Assembly (NCBI GenBank): GCA_947631535.1
Contig: CANRLU010000011.1
Coordinates: forward strand, 1-37,375
DNA: 37,375 nt
Direction: 5' to 3'
DNA from: an uncultured Clostridia bacterium
GTDB lineage: Bacteria; Bacillota; Clostridia; Oscillospirales; Ruminococcaceae
Under the pieces are notes generated by a model that was not told where the DNA came from, searched no databases, and was given only the letters and a program-made list of their open reading frames with translations. Positions 16,553-24,746 of this stretch are shown in pieces (the stretch's first letter is position 1; each line of letters opens with the position of its first letter). The translations under genes and the position numbers were made by a program.

Positions 16553-16614
16553 GATTACAAATGGTTACGGTTTGATTACAGTTTTCGGGAAAATAATTAC
16601 GGAAAAATTACAAA
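16553..16614 (-). promoter_or_regulatory. Cluster of TGTAAT-type direct repeats (WalR/OmpR-family-like sites)
   Basis: Read on the minus strand, five hexamers follow one another: TGTAAT-N5-CGTAAT, then after 15 bases TGTAAT-N5-CGTAAC-N4-TGTAAT. Hexamer pairs about 11 bp apart are how OmpR-family response regulators bind, and the pattern resembles the known WalR consensus TGTWAH-N5-TGTWAH. The cluster lies just upstream of the -35 of a cell-wall-related gene. Confidence 0.55.
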
Positions 16615-16722
16615 TGAGGGGGAGAAAGAAAAAGTTGTGTCCTGCCTCGGCTTTTTCGACAAGCCGTGAGCTCTTAAAAGCGTCCTGCGCCCGATACTGA
16701 CGCTTCCCTACCCTCTTTAGGG

Positions 16723-16751
16723 TTGACGGACGTCAAAAAATGTTATATAAT
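16723..16751 (+). promoter_or_regulatory. Promoter of the GH43 gene with inverted repeat at the -35
   Basis: TTGACG (16723-16728), a 17-base spacer and a consensus TATAAT (16746-16751). The -35 is one arm of a perfect 6-base inverted repeat (TTGACG, GA, CGTCAA; 16723-16736), so a dimeric regulator could compete here. Confidence 0.75.
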
Positions 16752-16820
16752 TGAAGCGGCATTTGCTGACGGGAACATTATATCGAAACATTTACCCGAA
16801 ACATTATAAAGGAGGATATT

Positions 16821-18290
16821 ATGAAAAAATTTTTTGCTGTGTTTGCCGCGCTGCTTATCATCTTTACGCTCGCGGTGCCGGTGCACGCCGAAAACCCCGT
16901 TGTTCAGTCGTCGTTCACGCCCGACCCCGCGCCGGTGGTTTTTGACGGCGTTCTCTATTTCTACTGCGGCGAGGATTCCGAGGAAGACAACGGCTTCTAC
17001 AATATGACCGACTGGCATTGCTTCTCGACCACCGATATGGTCAACTGGCTCGACCACGGCGTTATTATGTACCCCGAAGACTTTGAATGGGCAGAGCCGG
17101 GAAGCGCCTGGGCCGCGCAGTGCATCGAGCGCAACGGCAAGTATTACCTTTACGTGACCGTCACTACCGACGGCGGCCGAGCGATAGGCGTAGCCGTTGC
17201 CGACAGCCCGACGGGGCCCTTTAAAGACGCCCTCGGCAAGCCCCTCTGCGGTCCCGACTGGGCTTACATCGACCCGACGGTTATGATAGACGACGACGGT
17301 CAGGCTTACCTCTACTTCGGCAACCCGACTTCGTTTTACTGCAAGCTCAACGAGGATATGATATCGCTCGACGGCGGCGTTATGCAGCACGATATGACGG
17401 TAAAATCCTTCGGACCTATGCCGGGCGGCGGCACGAGCTACACCGAAGGGCCCTGGCTCTATAAGCGCAACGGCATCTATTATCTTGTATACGCTTCAAA
17501 CGGCGTTCCGGAGGGTATAGCCTACTCCACTTCCGACAGCCCCGTAGGCCCTTGGGAGTATCAGGGTCTCATTATGAACCCCGGTTCTTCCACGACTATC
17601 CACCCCGGAATAATCGAATATAAAGGGCACGACTACTTCTTCTATCACGGCGTTCTTCTCCCGAACGGCGGCTGGAACAAGCGCTCTACCGCCATTATGG
17701 AATTCGACTACGAAGAAGACGGCTCTATCCCGCTCATCGAGCACTCAATCCTCGGCGTGGAGCAGCTCGAAAACTTCAATCCATTCGGAAAGCACGAGGC
17801 CGAAACGATGAGCAACTCGAGCGGAGTAAAATCCGTCACCTCGGACAAGAGGGTCTATATCGGCAGCATCTCCGACGGCGATTACATAAAGCTCAGCGGC
17901 GTAGACTTTGAAGACGGCGCAAAGAGCTTCTCGGCAAATATCTACTCCGACACCAAAGGGAGATTGGAGATCCACCTCGACAGCCAGTACGGCAAGAAGA
18001 TAGGCACCATAGACCTCGACGGAAGCAGCAAATTCAAGGACGTCAGCTGCGCCCTCAGCGCCAACAGCGGCGTTCATGACCTCTTCTTCACCTTTATGGG
18101 CACCAGGGACTCCGACTTCAGATTCGATTACTGGGAGTTCTCTAAAGAGGAGACGGCAGGTTCTTCGGGTTCATCTTCCAACACCGTTATATACTGCGCG
18201 ATAGGCGCGGCGGTCGTTCTGCTCGCGGCAATAGTTATTGTAATTATCGTAAAGAGCTCGAAAAAGCGCACCGCAAAGGCCGACAAATAA
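16821..18290 (+). CDS. Secreted, membrane-anchored GH43 glycosidase with CBM6-like domain
   Basis: The 489-residue protein starts with a signal peptide (cleavage near AHA, residues 21-23). A five-bladed-propeller GH43 catalytic domain (about 30-315) shows the three family carboxylates in context: Asp35 (TPDPAP), Asp151 (YIDPTV) and Glu209 (YTEGPW). His261 (IHPGII) fits the usual metal-site His. A CBM6-like beta-sandwich follows (about 322-440, from HEAETM to FRFDYWEF), then a Ser-rich hinge and a C-terminal helix ending in KSSKKR, so the enzyme likely stays on the outer membrane face. GH43 members with CBM6 commonly remove arabinofuranose or xylose from arabinoxylan; the substrate here is inferred. 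AAAGGAGG precedes the ATG. It is monocistronic. Confidence 0.92.
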   Translation: MKKFFAVFAALLIIFTLAVPVHAENPVVQSSFTPDPAPVVFDGVLYFYCGEDSEEDNGFYNMTDWHCFSTTDMVNWLDHGVIMYPEDFEWAEPGSAWAAQCIERNGKYYLYVTVTTDGGRAIGVAVADSPTGPFKDALGKPLCGPDWAYIDPTVMIDDDGQAYLYFGNPTSFYCKLNEDMISLDGGVMQHDMTVKSFGPMPGGGTSYTEGPWLYKRNGIYYLVYASNGVPEGIAYSTSDSPVGPWEYQGLIMNPGSSTTIHPGIIEYKGHDYFFYHGVLLPNGGWNKRSTAIMEFDYEEDGSIPLIEHSILGVEQLENFNPFGKHEAETMSNSSGVKSVTSDKRVYIGSISDGDYIKLSGVDFEDGAKSFSANIYSDTKGRLEIHLDSQYGKKIGTIDLDGSSKFKDVSCALSANSGVHDLFFTFMGTRDSDFRFDYWEFSKEETAGSSGSSSNTVIYCAIGAAVVLLAAIVIVIIVKSSKKRTAKADK

Positions 18291-18309
18291 TTTCACATAA
18301 AGCATAAAA

Positions 18310-18347
18310 GATCCCGCACCAAAGCCGGTGCGGGATCCGTTTTTTTA
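18310..18347. terminator. Intrinsic terminator between the GH43 gene and the MBOAT operon
   Basis: A perfect 11-bp stem (GATCCCGCACC at 18310-18320, GGTGCGGGATC at 18327-18337) is followed by eight T residues on the plus strand. It lies 20 bases after the GH43 stop and immediately after the end of the convergent operon. Confidence 0.92.
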
Positions 18348-20612
18348 TTATTCTTCGGGATAGCCCTTTTCAAGGAAGCGGCCGTAATCGCCCCAGAAGT
18401 AATCGCTCGCATATTCCTCGTAAAGCTCGGGGTCTACGTAGATTTTGAGCTGCGGGTCGCAGCCGTCGGTCGCGAGGGATTCCGACATGCTGTTAGGCAC
18501 CGAAACGTCTCCCGCGCCGATGCCCTCGGGAATGATGAGCACTTTCACCGACGAGCCCCGAAGCGCCCAGCCGTCCATCCTCGAAACGTTTTTGCCGAGG
18601 GTGAGCTTCTCGAAGCGTGTATCCGCAAAGGCGTCGGCGGCTATTGTCCTCACCGGCGTGCCGCTGACGGTGTCGGGCACCGTTATTTCGTCCTGAAGCT
18701 TTCCGAGGTCGCTGAGCCCGGTGACCGTAAACGAGCCGTCGTCGGCCCTTTCGAGCTTAAGATACATATTGTCGCTCGTGATAACGCTCCTGTAGCCGGG
18801 CAGAATGTCGGAAAGCAGGTAATCCTCGTATTCCTCCCAATCTATGAATATGCTTATCTCTCTTATTCCGAGCGAGGCGGGGTCTTCGGGAAGAGTGAGC
18901 TCGCCAAGAGGAGTCCCCGCCGCAAGGTGGACTTCGAGCCCCTCCCTTACGCCGGCAAAGGCATAGGGCGATATCTCCCTGATGTTCTTGCTGAGCTCTA
19001 ACTTTTCAAGGAGCTCCGCGCCGTCAAAGGCGTCCATATCTATCAAACGCACGGGCAGACCGTCGTGCTCTGCGGGAACGCTCAGCTCGGAGCGCATCTT
19101 TCCGTTGTCGGTAAGAGAAACGACTATCGCATAGCTCCCGCTCGGGTCGGTCGAGTATTCAAAGCTCTCCTCAAGGCTGATGATATCCGCATAGCGCTTG
19201 AAGCCGTCTGCGTTTTTGAACGCATCGTAGTCGTAGGGCGAAACATACAGCTTAAAGCCGTCGGCGCAGCCCTCTCCGAAGCCCTGCTCGGGAAGCTTCA
19301 CAAGGCGCGGGTCCACACCCTGCGGGATTATAACTCCGCCGAGATTCCTAACGCGCTCAACAGCGCCCTCCTCTATTTCGGATATATTCTTTCCGAGCGT
19401 GAGGAGCACGAGCCTGTCGCACCCGATGAGCGAGCCGCCGCAAAGCGTGGTGACGGGTATGCCGTTTATCTCGTCGGGGACCGTAAGATATGCCTTTTCG
19501 CGGCCTGTTTCGGTAACTCCGGTTATCGCCCAACCCCTGCCCTCCGAAAGCCTCTCAAGGTCGAAGTCTTCGCAGTCAGGCCGCTTGCCTGCGGGCTGCG
19601 GAAGCTCGCTTACCGGTATCGTCACCTCGTCGGAGGACATCTCGCGCCTGATGTCGTCGATAAGCTTTACCGTCCTCACGGTGACGCCGGAATTGTTGAG
19701 GTGAAACTCCGAGTCGTAAAAATAGCCGCCGTCAAGGATATAGTCGTAGATGTTGCTTATGACCTTGCAGTCGAGCGAGAGAACGAGATTGCGGTAAAAA
19801 TCTTCGATATCTTCGTCCGAGACACCCGCGAGCGCCTCTTTATTCATCGGCGGGAAGCTGAAATAAACCTCTCCGCCCTTTTTGCGGACGTACTTTACGT
19901 AGTCGTTCACATAGTCGATATATTCCTCGTAGTCGGTGGTAACGCCGTCAGTGTAATCGGTCCTGAAATCGAGGGTTATGGCGTTGCCGTATCCCGAGAG
20001 GATATTATACGGGCGGTCGAACACGTTATCGCCGTATTCGTTGAAGTTCTCCTTGCGGTAGGCGCCAGCGTTTTCGGGGAGCGTGCCGTCAAGGATATAT
20101 CCGAGTTTATCCCCCGCGAAGCCCCACAGCGCCCCGACGAGCCGCTCGTACTCACCGCTGTCAACGTCTTTGAGCATATATGCGCTGCCGTCGAGGGCCT
20201 GCGCGGCGGTCTCGGAGTTGAAATACAAGGACAGCGTCTGCGCGTTGAGCTCCGGCGCGAGTATCATTATGTCGCCCTCGTTGATGTCGGCCTTTGAGAG
20301 GTCCATCATAAGTTTTGTGCCGAGGTTGGCGTAAAGCCCGAAGTTCACCACGTCATACCCGAGCTCCTCGGATATGAGCCCGCTGTCGAGTCCGAAGGCG
20401 GCAGAGCTCCCCGCGACGATAACTATCTTCGGACTGTCGGCGCTTTTCAGGCGGTCGTATTTTTCCGAGAGCTCGCCCAAAAAGGTATCGTTATAAACGG
20501 GCGGGAGCGCAAAGGCTATTATTATAACGGCAAGTATCGGCACAAGAAACAGCGCGAGCATAGGCGCAAAGACCTTATAAAAGCGCTTTCTTTCGGTATT
20601 TTTCACACTCAC
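18348..20612 (-). CDS. SGNH-domain membrane protein with C-terminal BspA-type leucine-rich repeats
   Basis: I place the start at a GTG at 20612 (754 residues) because GAGGAGG lies 8 bases before it; the listed ATG runs into the upstream gene. Order: short cytoplasmic tail, one membrane helix (about 14-36), an SGNH-hydrolase-like domain (about 60-335), then LRR_5/BspA-like repeats (about 370-750) of the VPDxxxGxPVxxI...AF type. The SGNH block I is IVIVAGSSAAFG (Ser near 69) and the C-terminal block is FYDSEFHLN (Asp300, His304). The stop codon of the MBOAT gene overlaps its ribosome binding site, so the two are translationally coupled. By analogy with AlgJ/AlgX and DltD-like partners of MBOAT proteins, it likely moves or removes acyl groups on a surface glycan. 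The LRR part may bind the acceptor. The acceptor is unknown. Confidence 0.82.
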   Translation of the reverse strand: MSVKNTERKRFYKVFAPMLALFLVPILAVIIIAFALPPVYNDTFLGELSEKYDRLKSADSPKIVIVAGSSAAFGLDSGLISEELGYDVVNFGLYANLGTKLMMDLSKADINEGDIMILAPELNAQTLSLYFNSETAAQALDGSAYMLKDVDSGEYERLVGALWGFAGDKLGYILDGTLPENAGAYRKENFNEYGDNVFDRPYNILSGYGNAITLDFRTDYTDGVTTDYEEYIDYVNDYVKYVRKKGGEVYFSFPPMNKEALAGVSDEDIEDFYRNLVLSLDCKVISNIYDYILDGGYFYDSEFHLNNSGVTVRTVKLIDDIRREMSSDEVTIPVSELPQPAGKRPDCEDFDLERLSEGRGWAITGVTETGREKAYLTVPDEINGIPVTTLCGGSLIGCDRLVLLTLGKNISEIEEGAVERVRNLGGVIIPQGVDPRLVKLPEQGFGEGCADGFKLYVSPYDYDAFKNADGFKRYADIISLEESFEYSTDPSGSYAIVVSLTDNGKMRSELSVPAEHDGLPVRLIDMDAFDGAELLEKLELSKNIREISPYAFAGVREGLEVHLAAGTPLGELTLPEDPASLGIREISIFIDWEEYEDYLLSDILPGYRSVITSDNMYLKLERADDGSFTVTGLSDLGKLQDEITVPDTVSGTPVRTIAADAFADTRFEKLTLGKNVSRMDGWALRGSSVKVLIIPEGIGAGDVSVPNSMSESLATDGCDPQLKIYVDPELYEEYASDYFWGDYGRFLEKGYPEE

Positions 20613-20625
20613 GGTCTTCGCCTCC

Positions 20626-22110
20626 TCAGAACTGGAAATAGATGAACGAGCTTGCGCCGTTGCCCGAAAGAAGTAACAGCCAGGCGGCGGCGACGGTCCA
20701 GCAAAGAACGACATACATAAACGCACGGTCGGAAGCCGCGGCTCCGAAGCCGCTTTCGGAGTGGTTTTTAAGGGCTATCTGCCTGTCTAACTGACCGGTG
20801 ACGATTATCGAGAGCAGCGCCGCTGCGGCGGGAACGAGCCCGAGCCCGAGCGCTTCAAGCGAGGCAGAAAGGTTTATCCCTCCCCAGCCGGCAAAGAGCT
20901 GCTTATAGAGCACTCCGAGGTCGGAGAGGCTGTTTGCCCTGAACGCCACCCAGGCGATAAGCACGAGCACAAACGTGCCGAGGCGCTTAAGCGCAAGGAG
21001 CCACTTCGATTCGGGCGGGACTTTCAAAAGCGCCCAGAATTTCTTTCGCGGCTTTTCGGTGAGATATCCTATTATCTGATACAGTCCGTGCATAACTCCC
21101 CAGAGGATATACGTCCACGCGGCGCCGTGCCAGATTCCGGAAATCAGAAACACTATAAATATGTTTGCAAACTGCCGTGCGCGCCCTTTTCGCGAGCCGC
21201 CGAGGGGTATGTAGATGTAATCCGTGAACCACGACGTCAGCGAGATATGCCATCTGCGCCAGAAGCCCTTTATATCCGTCGCGCTGTAGGGGTCGTTGAA
21301 GTTCTGCATAAGCTTTATCCCCATCGTCCTTGCGCAGCCTATCGCTATGTCGGTGTAGCCCGAAAAGTCGCAGTATATCTGCACGGCAAAGAACACCGTG
21401 GCTATAAGAACGGTGAAGCCGTTGAGCAGCGAAGGGTCAGCGCTCCCGACGCCGTTATACACCGCATCGACGTATTTCGAGAGCTGATCCGCTACGGCTA
21501 TCTTCTTGAAGAAGCCGACCGCCATCATCTTGAGACCTGCTGCGGTGTCGGCCGCGGAAAACGGGTTATCCGCCCGAAGCTGAGGCAGAAGGTTCTCGGG
21601 GCGCTCGATAGGTCCGGCTACGAGCTGCGGGAAGTAGGAAACATAAAGCGCGTAATAGCCGAAGTGGTGCTCCGCCTTCATATTCCCCCTGTAGACATCG
21701 ATGACGTAGGAGAGCGTCTGGAAGGTGTAAAAAGATATTCCGACGGGCAGAATGAGGTTCAGCGTGAACTCCCCCGCAGGTATCCTTATGAGATTCAGAA
21801 ACGCCGTGATGTTGCGCGAAAGGAAGTTGAAGTATTTGAAGAAGAACAGCACCGCAAGGCTCGCGGTCAGGGCTGTTATCAGAAGGAGCTTTTTTATACC
21901 CTTTTTCTGCGCTTTTTCTATCCCCAGAGCGCAGAGGTAAGAGACAACGGTCGTGAAAAGAATAAGATAAATAAGGTCGGGCTGCCAGCTCATATAGAAG
22001 TAGTAGCTCGCCGCAAGGAGCATTGCCCATCTTGCTTTTTTCGGGATCACCCTGTAGAGCAGAAGGACTACGGGGAAGAAGATAAGGAATGAGAAGGAGT
22101 TAAATACCAT
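20626..22110 (-). CDS. MBOAT family O-acyltransferase (AlgI/DltB-like)
   Basis: I start this at the ATG at 22110 (494 residues), where AAAGGAG precedes MVFNSFSFLIFFP, the typical AlgI-type N-terminus; the listed upstream ATG would add 17 unlike residues. It is a multi-helix membrane protein that passes activated acyl groups across the membrane. Family features are LVAGPIERPENLLPQ (about 163-177), YCDFSGYTDIAIG (246-258), FWRRWHISLTSWFTDYIYIPLGG with His288, and GIWHGAAWTY with the invariant His328. It overlaps the upstream small gene by 11 bases and the downstream SGNH gene starts 13 bases after its stop, so it is the core of the operon. AlgI-like members usually O-acetylate exopolysaccharide or wall polymers; DltB-type D-alanylation is less likely because no dltA or dltC is present. 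Confidence 0.93.
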   Translation of the reverse strand: MVFNSFSFLIFFPVVLLLYRVIPKKARWAMLLAASYYFYMSWQPDLIYLILFTTVVSYLCALGIEKAQKKGIKKLLLITALTASLAVLFFFKYFNFLSRNITAFLNLIRIPAGEFTLNLILPVGISFYTFQTLSYVIDVYRGNMKAEHHFGYYALYVSYFPQLVAGPIERPENLLPQLRADNPFSAADTAAGLKMMAVGFFKKIAVADQLSKYVDAVYNGVGSADPSLLNGFTVLIATVFFAVQIYCDFSGYTDIAIGCARTMGIKLMQNFNDPYSATDIKGFWRRWHISLTSWFTDYIYIPLGGSRKGRARQFANIFIVFLISGIWHGAAWTYILWGVMHGLYQIIGYLTEKPRKKFWALLKVPPESKWLLALKRLGTFVLVLIAWVAFRANSLSDLGVLYKQLFAGWGGINLSASLEALGLGLVPAAAALLSIIVTGQLDRQIALKNHSESGFGAAASDRAFMYVVLCWTVAAAWLLLLSGNGASSFIYFQF

Positions 22111-22378
22111 CGCCGTCGGCTCCTTTCCCGCGCTTTTTTGTGGTAAACAGCGCGACCGCAAGGCTTAAGAGCAGCGCGAAAAAGAGTTCTTCGGGCTTTG
22201 CGCCAGCGGCGAGCATAAGCCCTATAACGAGCAGGTGCAAAAATGCGTTCAGCGCCGTGAGCGCAATAAGCGCCGTTTTATCGAGCTTTCCGAGCGGCAC
22301 CGAAAGAATATGAACGGCAGCTATCGCGGCCATTATCACCCAGAACCATACGGTGCCCAGAGCTTCGTAATTTCCCAT
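22100..22378 (-). CDS. Small three-helix membrane protein of the MBOAT operon
   Basis: This 92-residue protein has about three hydrophobic segments (9-29, 36-58 and 65-80) and a basic C-terminal tail (TTKKRGKG). I recognise no named family. It begins 19 bases after the SGNH/LRR lipoprotein gene and its end overlaps the MBOAT start, so the four genes are surely cotranscribed. A role as an accessory subunit of the acyltransferase is plausible from position only. Confidence 0.75.
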   Translation of the reverse strand: MGNYEALGTVWFWVIMAAIAAVHILSVPLGKLDKTALIALTALNAFLHLLVIGLMLAAGAKPEELFFALLLSLAVALFTTKKRGKGADGDGI

Positions 22379-22397
22379 TCAAAGACCTCCCGCTGCG

Positions 22398-24497
22398 TTA
22401 ATACGACGACGGGTCGGCAAGATATGCCTTTATGTCGTCTGCAAGATTGCGGGTGCGCTCCTTTGCGCCCTCGTCGTTTAAGTGCCACTCCGAATCGTAG
22501 AATTTTGAGTGCTCCATAATGTATTTACCCACGTCGGAGATAACGGGGTAATCGAGCACCTCGGCACAGTAGGCGTTTACCTTGTCATACTTTTCCTGCG
22601 TGAGCTCATCGGGACGCAGTCTTGAGAGGTCGTGAGGGCCGAAGCTCATAACAAGGACCGCTCCCCGAGCCGTTATCTTTTCGTTGACGGCGTTGAGGTT
22701 GTCGTCGTAAAGGTGAGCGCTCGAAATAGTCTCGGTGGCGCCGCCGAAGTTGCCCCTTACGGAGGTCCTGACCGTCCCTATGTCGCCGTATTTGTTTATG
22801 TCCGCGTCGAGCTGATATTCCTTGCCCGACTGGTGTATAGCCGGAGTGAGCGAATTGTCCGAGGTGTCGCCCACCTGGAATTTGCGGAAGCAGTCCCAGA
22901 AGCCGGTGTAGTCCGACATATCGACGTCTCTGAATATGTCGTAGCACTGCTCATTCCCGCGGAACATCTTCGCGTGGAACTCGTTGGTGCCCATAGGCGC
23001 GCCTCCGCCGTATTCCGGTGCGTGAACGATTATATCTCCCTCGCCGCAGTATTTCGAGATGACGTCGAGGAAGAAGAGCGACGGGTTGGCGGCGTTGGTG
23101 CCGTAGTTCACCACGGAGTAACCCGGCATAAGCTCCTCAAAGAGCTCGGAATTTATGCCGTTTAACGACGACGACCCCGAAACCACGACTATCTTTTTGC
23201 CCTCAAGCGTTCTTAGGCGGTCGTATTTTACGTTGAACGAGCCCTCTATCTGTCCGGAATAGACCGGCAGGCGCTGAGCGTTGAGGACTACCGTCGAGAC
23301 GTTTCGGTCAAAGCTCTCGTCATAGACGGTCACCACCGAGTCGAAGAACACTACCTCTTCAAGGCTTTCGCAGGCGCTGAAGGCGTCCTTTTCCACCGTT
23401 TTGACGGTCCGCGGTATGACCACCCGCGTGATATCGCCGTCAAACGCGCCCGAAGCTATCGAGAGAACGGGCTGGCCGTCGATCTTTTCGGGTATCACAA
23501 CAAGTCCGCCGTCGCCGGTATAGCCCTTTATCTCTATGCCGGTCTTCATTTCGGTGCGCTGGTTGAGCCTGCCGAAGCCGAAGGTCGAGTCGGTTATTAC
23601 CTCTATTTCTTTTTTCTCATAGATAAAATCGGAGTCGGGCGATTCCTTTGCCCACACTACGTGGAGATCGAGGCTGTCGCCCTCGACATAGCACACTCCG
23701 CCCATATTCGAGAACCCGGGAATGTCGTTTGCCGAGGCGTAGTCTTCATATTCCGCCGCAGAGGTGCTGTATCCCACGGCAACATATCCGTCGCGGAGGA
23801 ATTTTCCGTTAGATTCCATAGTCTGCTGCATAGAGTAAATATCGCTGTAAGAGGCCGAAACGGTATAGGTGTCGGCACCGGTGTCCGAAACATAGCCGCC
23901 GTCGAGGTGATAAAATATGCTGTAGTCGGAATTTCCGGTGAAATTGGCGTATAACACTTTGCTGCCGTCGATATAAAACGTATATGTAGGCTCGGTGCTT
24001 ATAAGCCTGCCGCCGTCTTCAAGATATCCTCCCTCAGACCAGCCCGCAAATTCTATCCTCGACTTTCCCTCGGCGCTCAGAGTGACCTCGGAGGGCCCCG
24101 CGAGCAATACCTCCGACTCCGAAACGCTGCCGTTTTCGCTGTTCTTCTTCACTTCAAGATACACGACCTCTGACTTCGGCACGACTATCATATCTACGGT
24201 GGTCGGCGCAAATACGTCTTTAAGGCGCAGCCTGCCGTCCTCCTCGTCGTAATCGGCGCCGGCAGTGTTGCCGAGGTAGATATATCCCTCGTCGATGCTC
24301 ACCTTGAAAGTGACCGTTCTGCCCGCCTCGACCTCGGTGATGTTCTTCCCCGAGATGCTTATTCCGTCGCATCTGCGCAGGATCACCCTGACGCTGTAGC
24401 TGTCGCCCCGCACGGCTTCCTGTCCGCACCCCGCAAGCATAAGCGCAAAGACAACGGCGAGCGCCGCGGCAATAAACCTCCTTGCAAGACCTTTCAT
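22398..24497 (-). CDS. Lipoprotein with InlB-like repeats, BspA-type LRR and C-terminal SGNH domain
   Basis: The 699-residue precursor has a lipobox (LAGC, Cys24). Next comes a beta-rich region with Listeria/Bacteroides (InlB) repeat character (FAGWSEGGY and IFYHLDGGY, about 30-285), then an LRR_5/BspA-like segment (about 318-410, VVIPEKIDGQPVLSI and IPRTVKTVEKDAF). The C-terminal SGNH-like domain spans about 432-695, with VVVSGSSSLNG (Ser near 442) and FYDSEWHLN (Asp668, His672). The SGNH part clearly resembles that of the last gene of the operon (shared NYG/NFG, GDII/GDIM-APE, VIS and FYDSE-HLN blocks), yet its LRR lies before the SGNH domain instead of after it. It is first in the operon and should sit on the outer membrane face. 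Confidence 0.85.
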   Translation of the reverse strand: MKGLARRFIAAALAVVFALMLAGCGQEAVRGDSYSVRVILRRCDGISISGKNITEVEAGRTVTFKVSIDEGYIYLGNTAGADYDEEDGRLRLKDVFAPTTVDMIVVPKSEVVYLEVKKNSENGSVSESEVLLAGPSEVTLSAEGKSRIEFAGWSEGGYLEDGGRLISTEPTYTFYIDGSKVLYANFTGNSDYSIFYHLDGGYVSDTGADTYTVSASYSDIYSMQQTMESNGKFLRDGYVAVGYSTSAAEYEDYASANDIPGFSNMGGVCYVEGDSLDLHVVWAKESPDSDFIYEKKEIEVITDSTFGFGRLNQRTEMKTGIEIKGYTGDGGLVVIPEKIDGQPVLSIASGAFDGDITRVVIPRTVKTVEKDAFSACESLEEVVFFDSVVTVYDESFDRNVSTVVLNAQRLPVYSGQIEGSFNVKYDRLRTLEGKKIVVVSGSSSLNGINSELFEELMPGYSVVNYGTNAANPSLFFLDVISKYCGEGDIIVHAPEYGGGAPMGTNEFHAKMFRGNEQCYDIFRDVDMSDYTGFWDCFRKFQVGDTSDNSLTPAIHQSGKEYQLDADINKYGDIGTVRTSVRGNFGGATETISSAHLYDDNLNAVNEKITARGAVLVMSFGPHDLSRLRPDELTQEKYDKVNAYCAEVLDYPVISDVGKYIMEHSKFYDSEWHLNDEGAKERTRNLADDIKAYLADPSSY

Positions 24498-24530
24498 AAT
24501 AATGCTCCAATCAATACGGTAATTATTTTT

Positions 24531-24560
24531 ATCCTACCACCCTTTAAAGCCGTGTGTCAA
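24531..24560 (-). promoter_or_regulatory. Probable promoter of the MBOAT/SGNH operon
   Basis: On the minus strand, TTGACA (24555-24560) and TAGGAT (24531-24536) are separated by 18 bases, some 35 bases before the lipoprotein start. The -10 is imperfect. Confidence 0.5.
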
Positions 24561-24746
24561 CGGCTTTTTCACTTATCTTGACCTTTCTGCTTGCGCGAAA
24601 ACATCAATTTTATCATTCTGACAAAAGCTTGTTATTTTTCGCAATAATTTTATAGACATAATGCAAGGACTTTTGCGCCGAAATACGTTATTATTGCAGT
24701 ATCGGCAAATTTACCCGCCGCATAAATTTTACTTGGAGGACATCTG

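Noticed and set aside
19065-20297. 410-residue plus-strand ORF opposite the SGNH/LRR gene
   Set aside because: Antisense shadow of a gene with clear domains and coupled translation.
20613-20726. Upstream ATG extension of the SGNH/LRR gene
   Set aside because: It overlaps the MBOAT gene by about 100 bases and lacks a ribosome binding site; the GTG at 20612 has GAGGAGG at 8 bases.
21088-22092. 334-residue plus-strand ORF opposite the MBOAT gene
   Set aside because: Antisense shadow; the minus-strand frame carries unmistakable MBOAT motifs.
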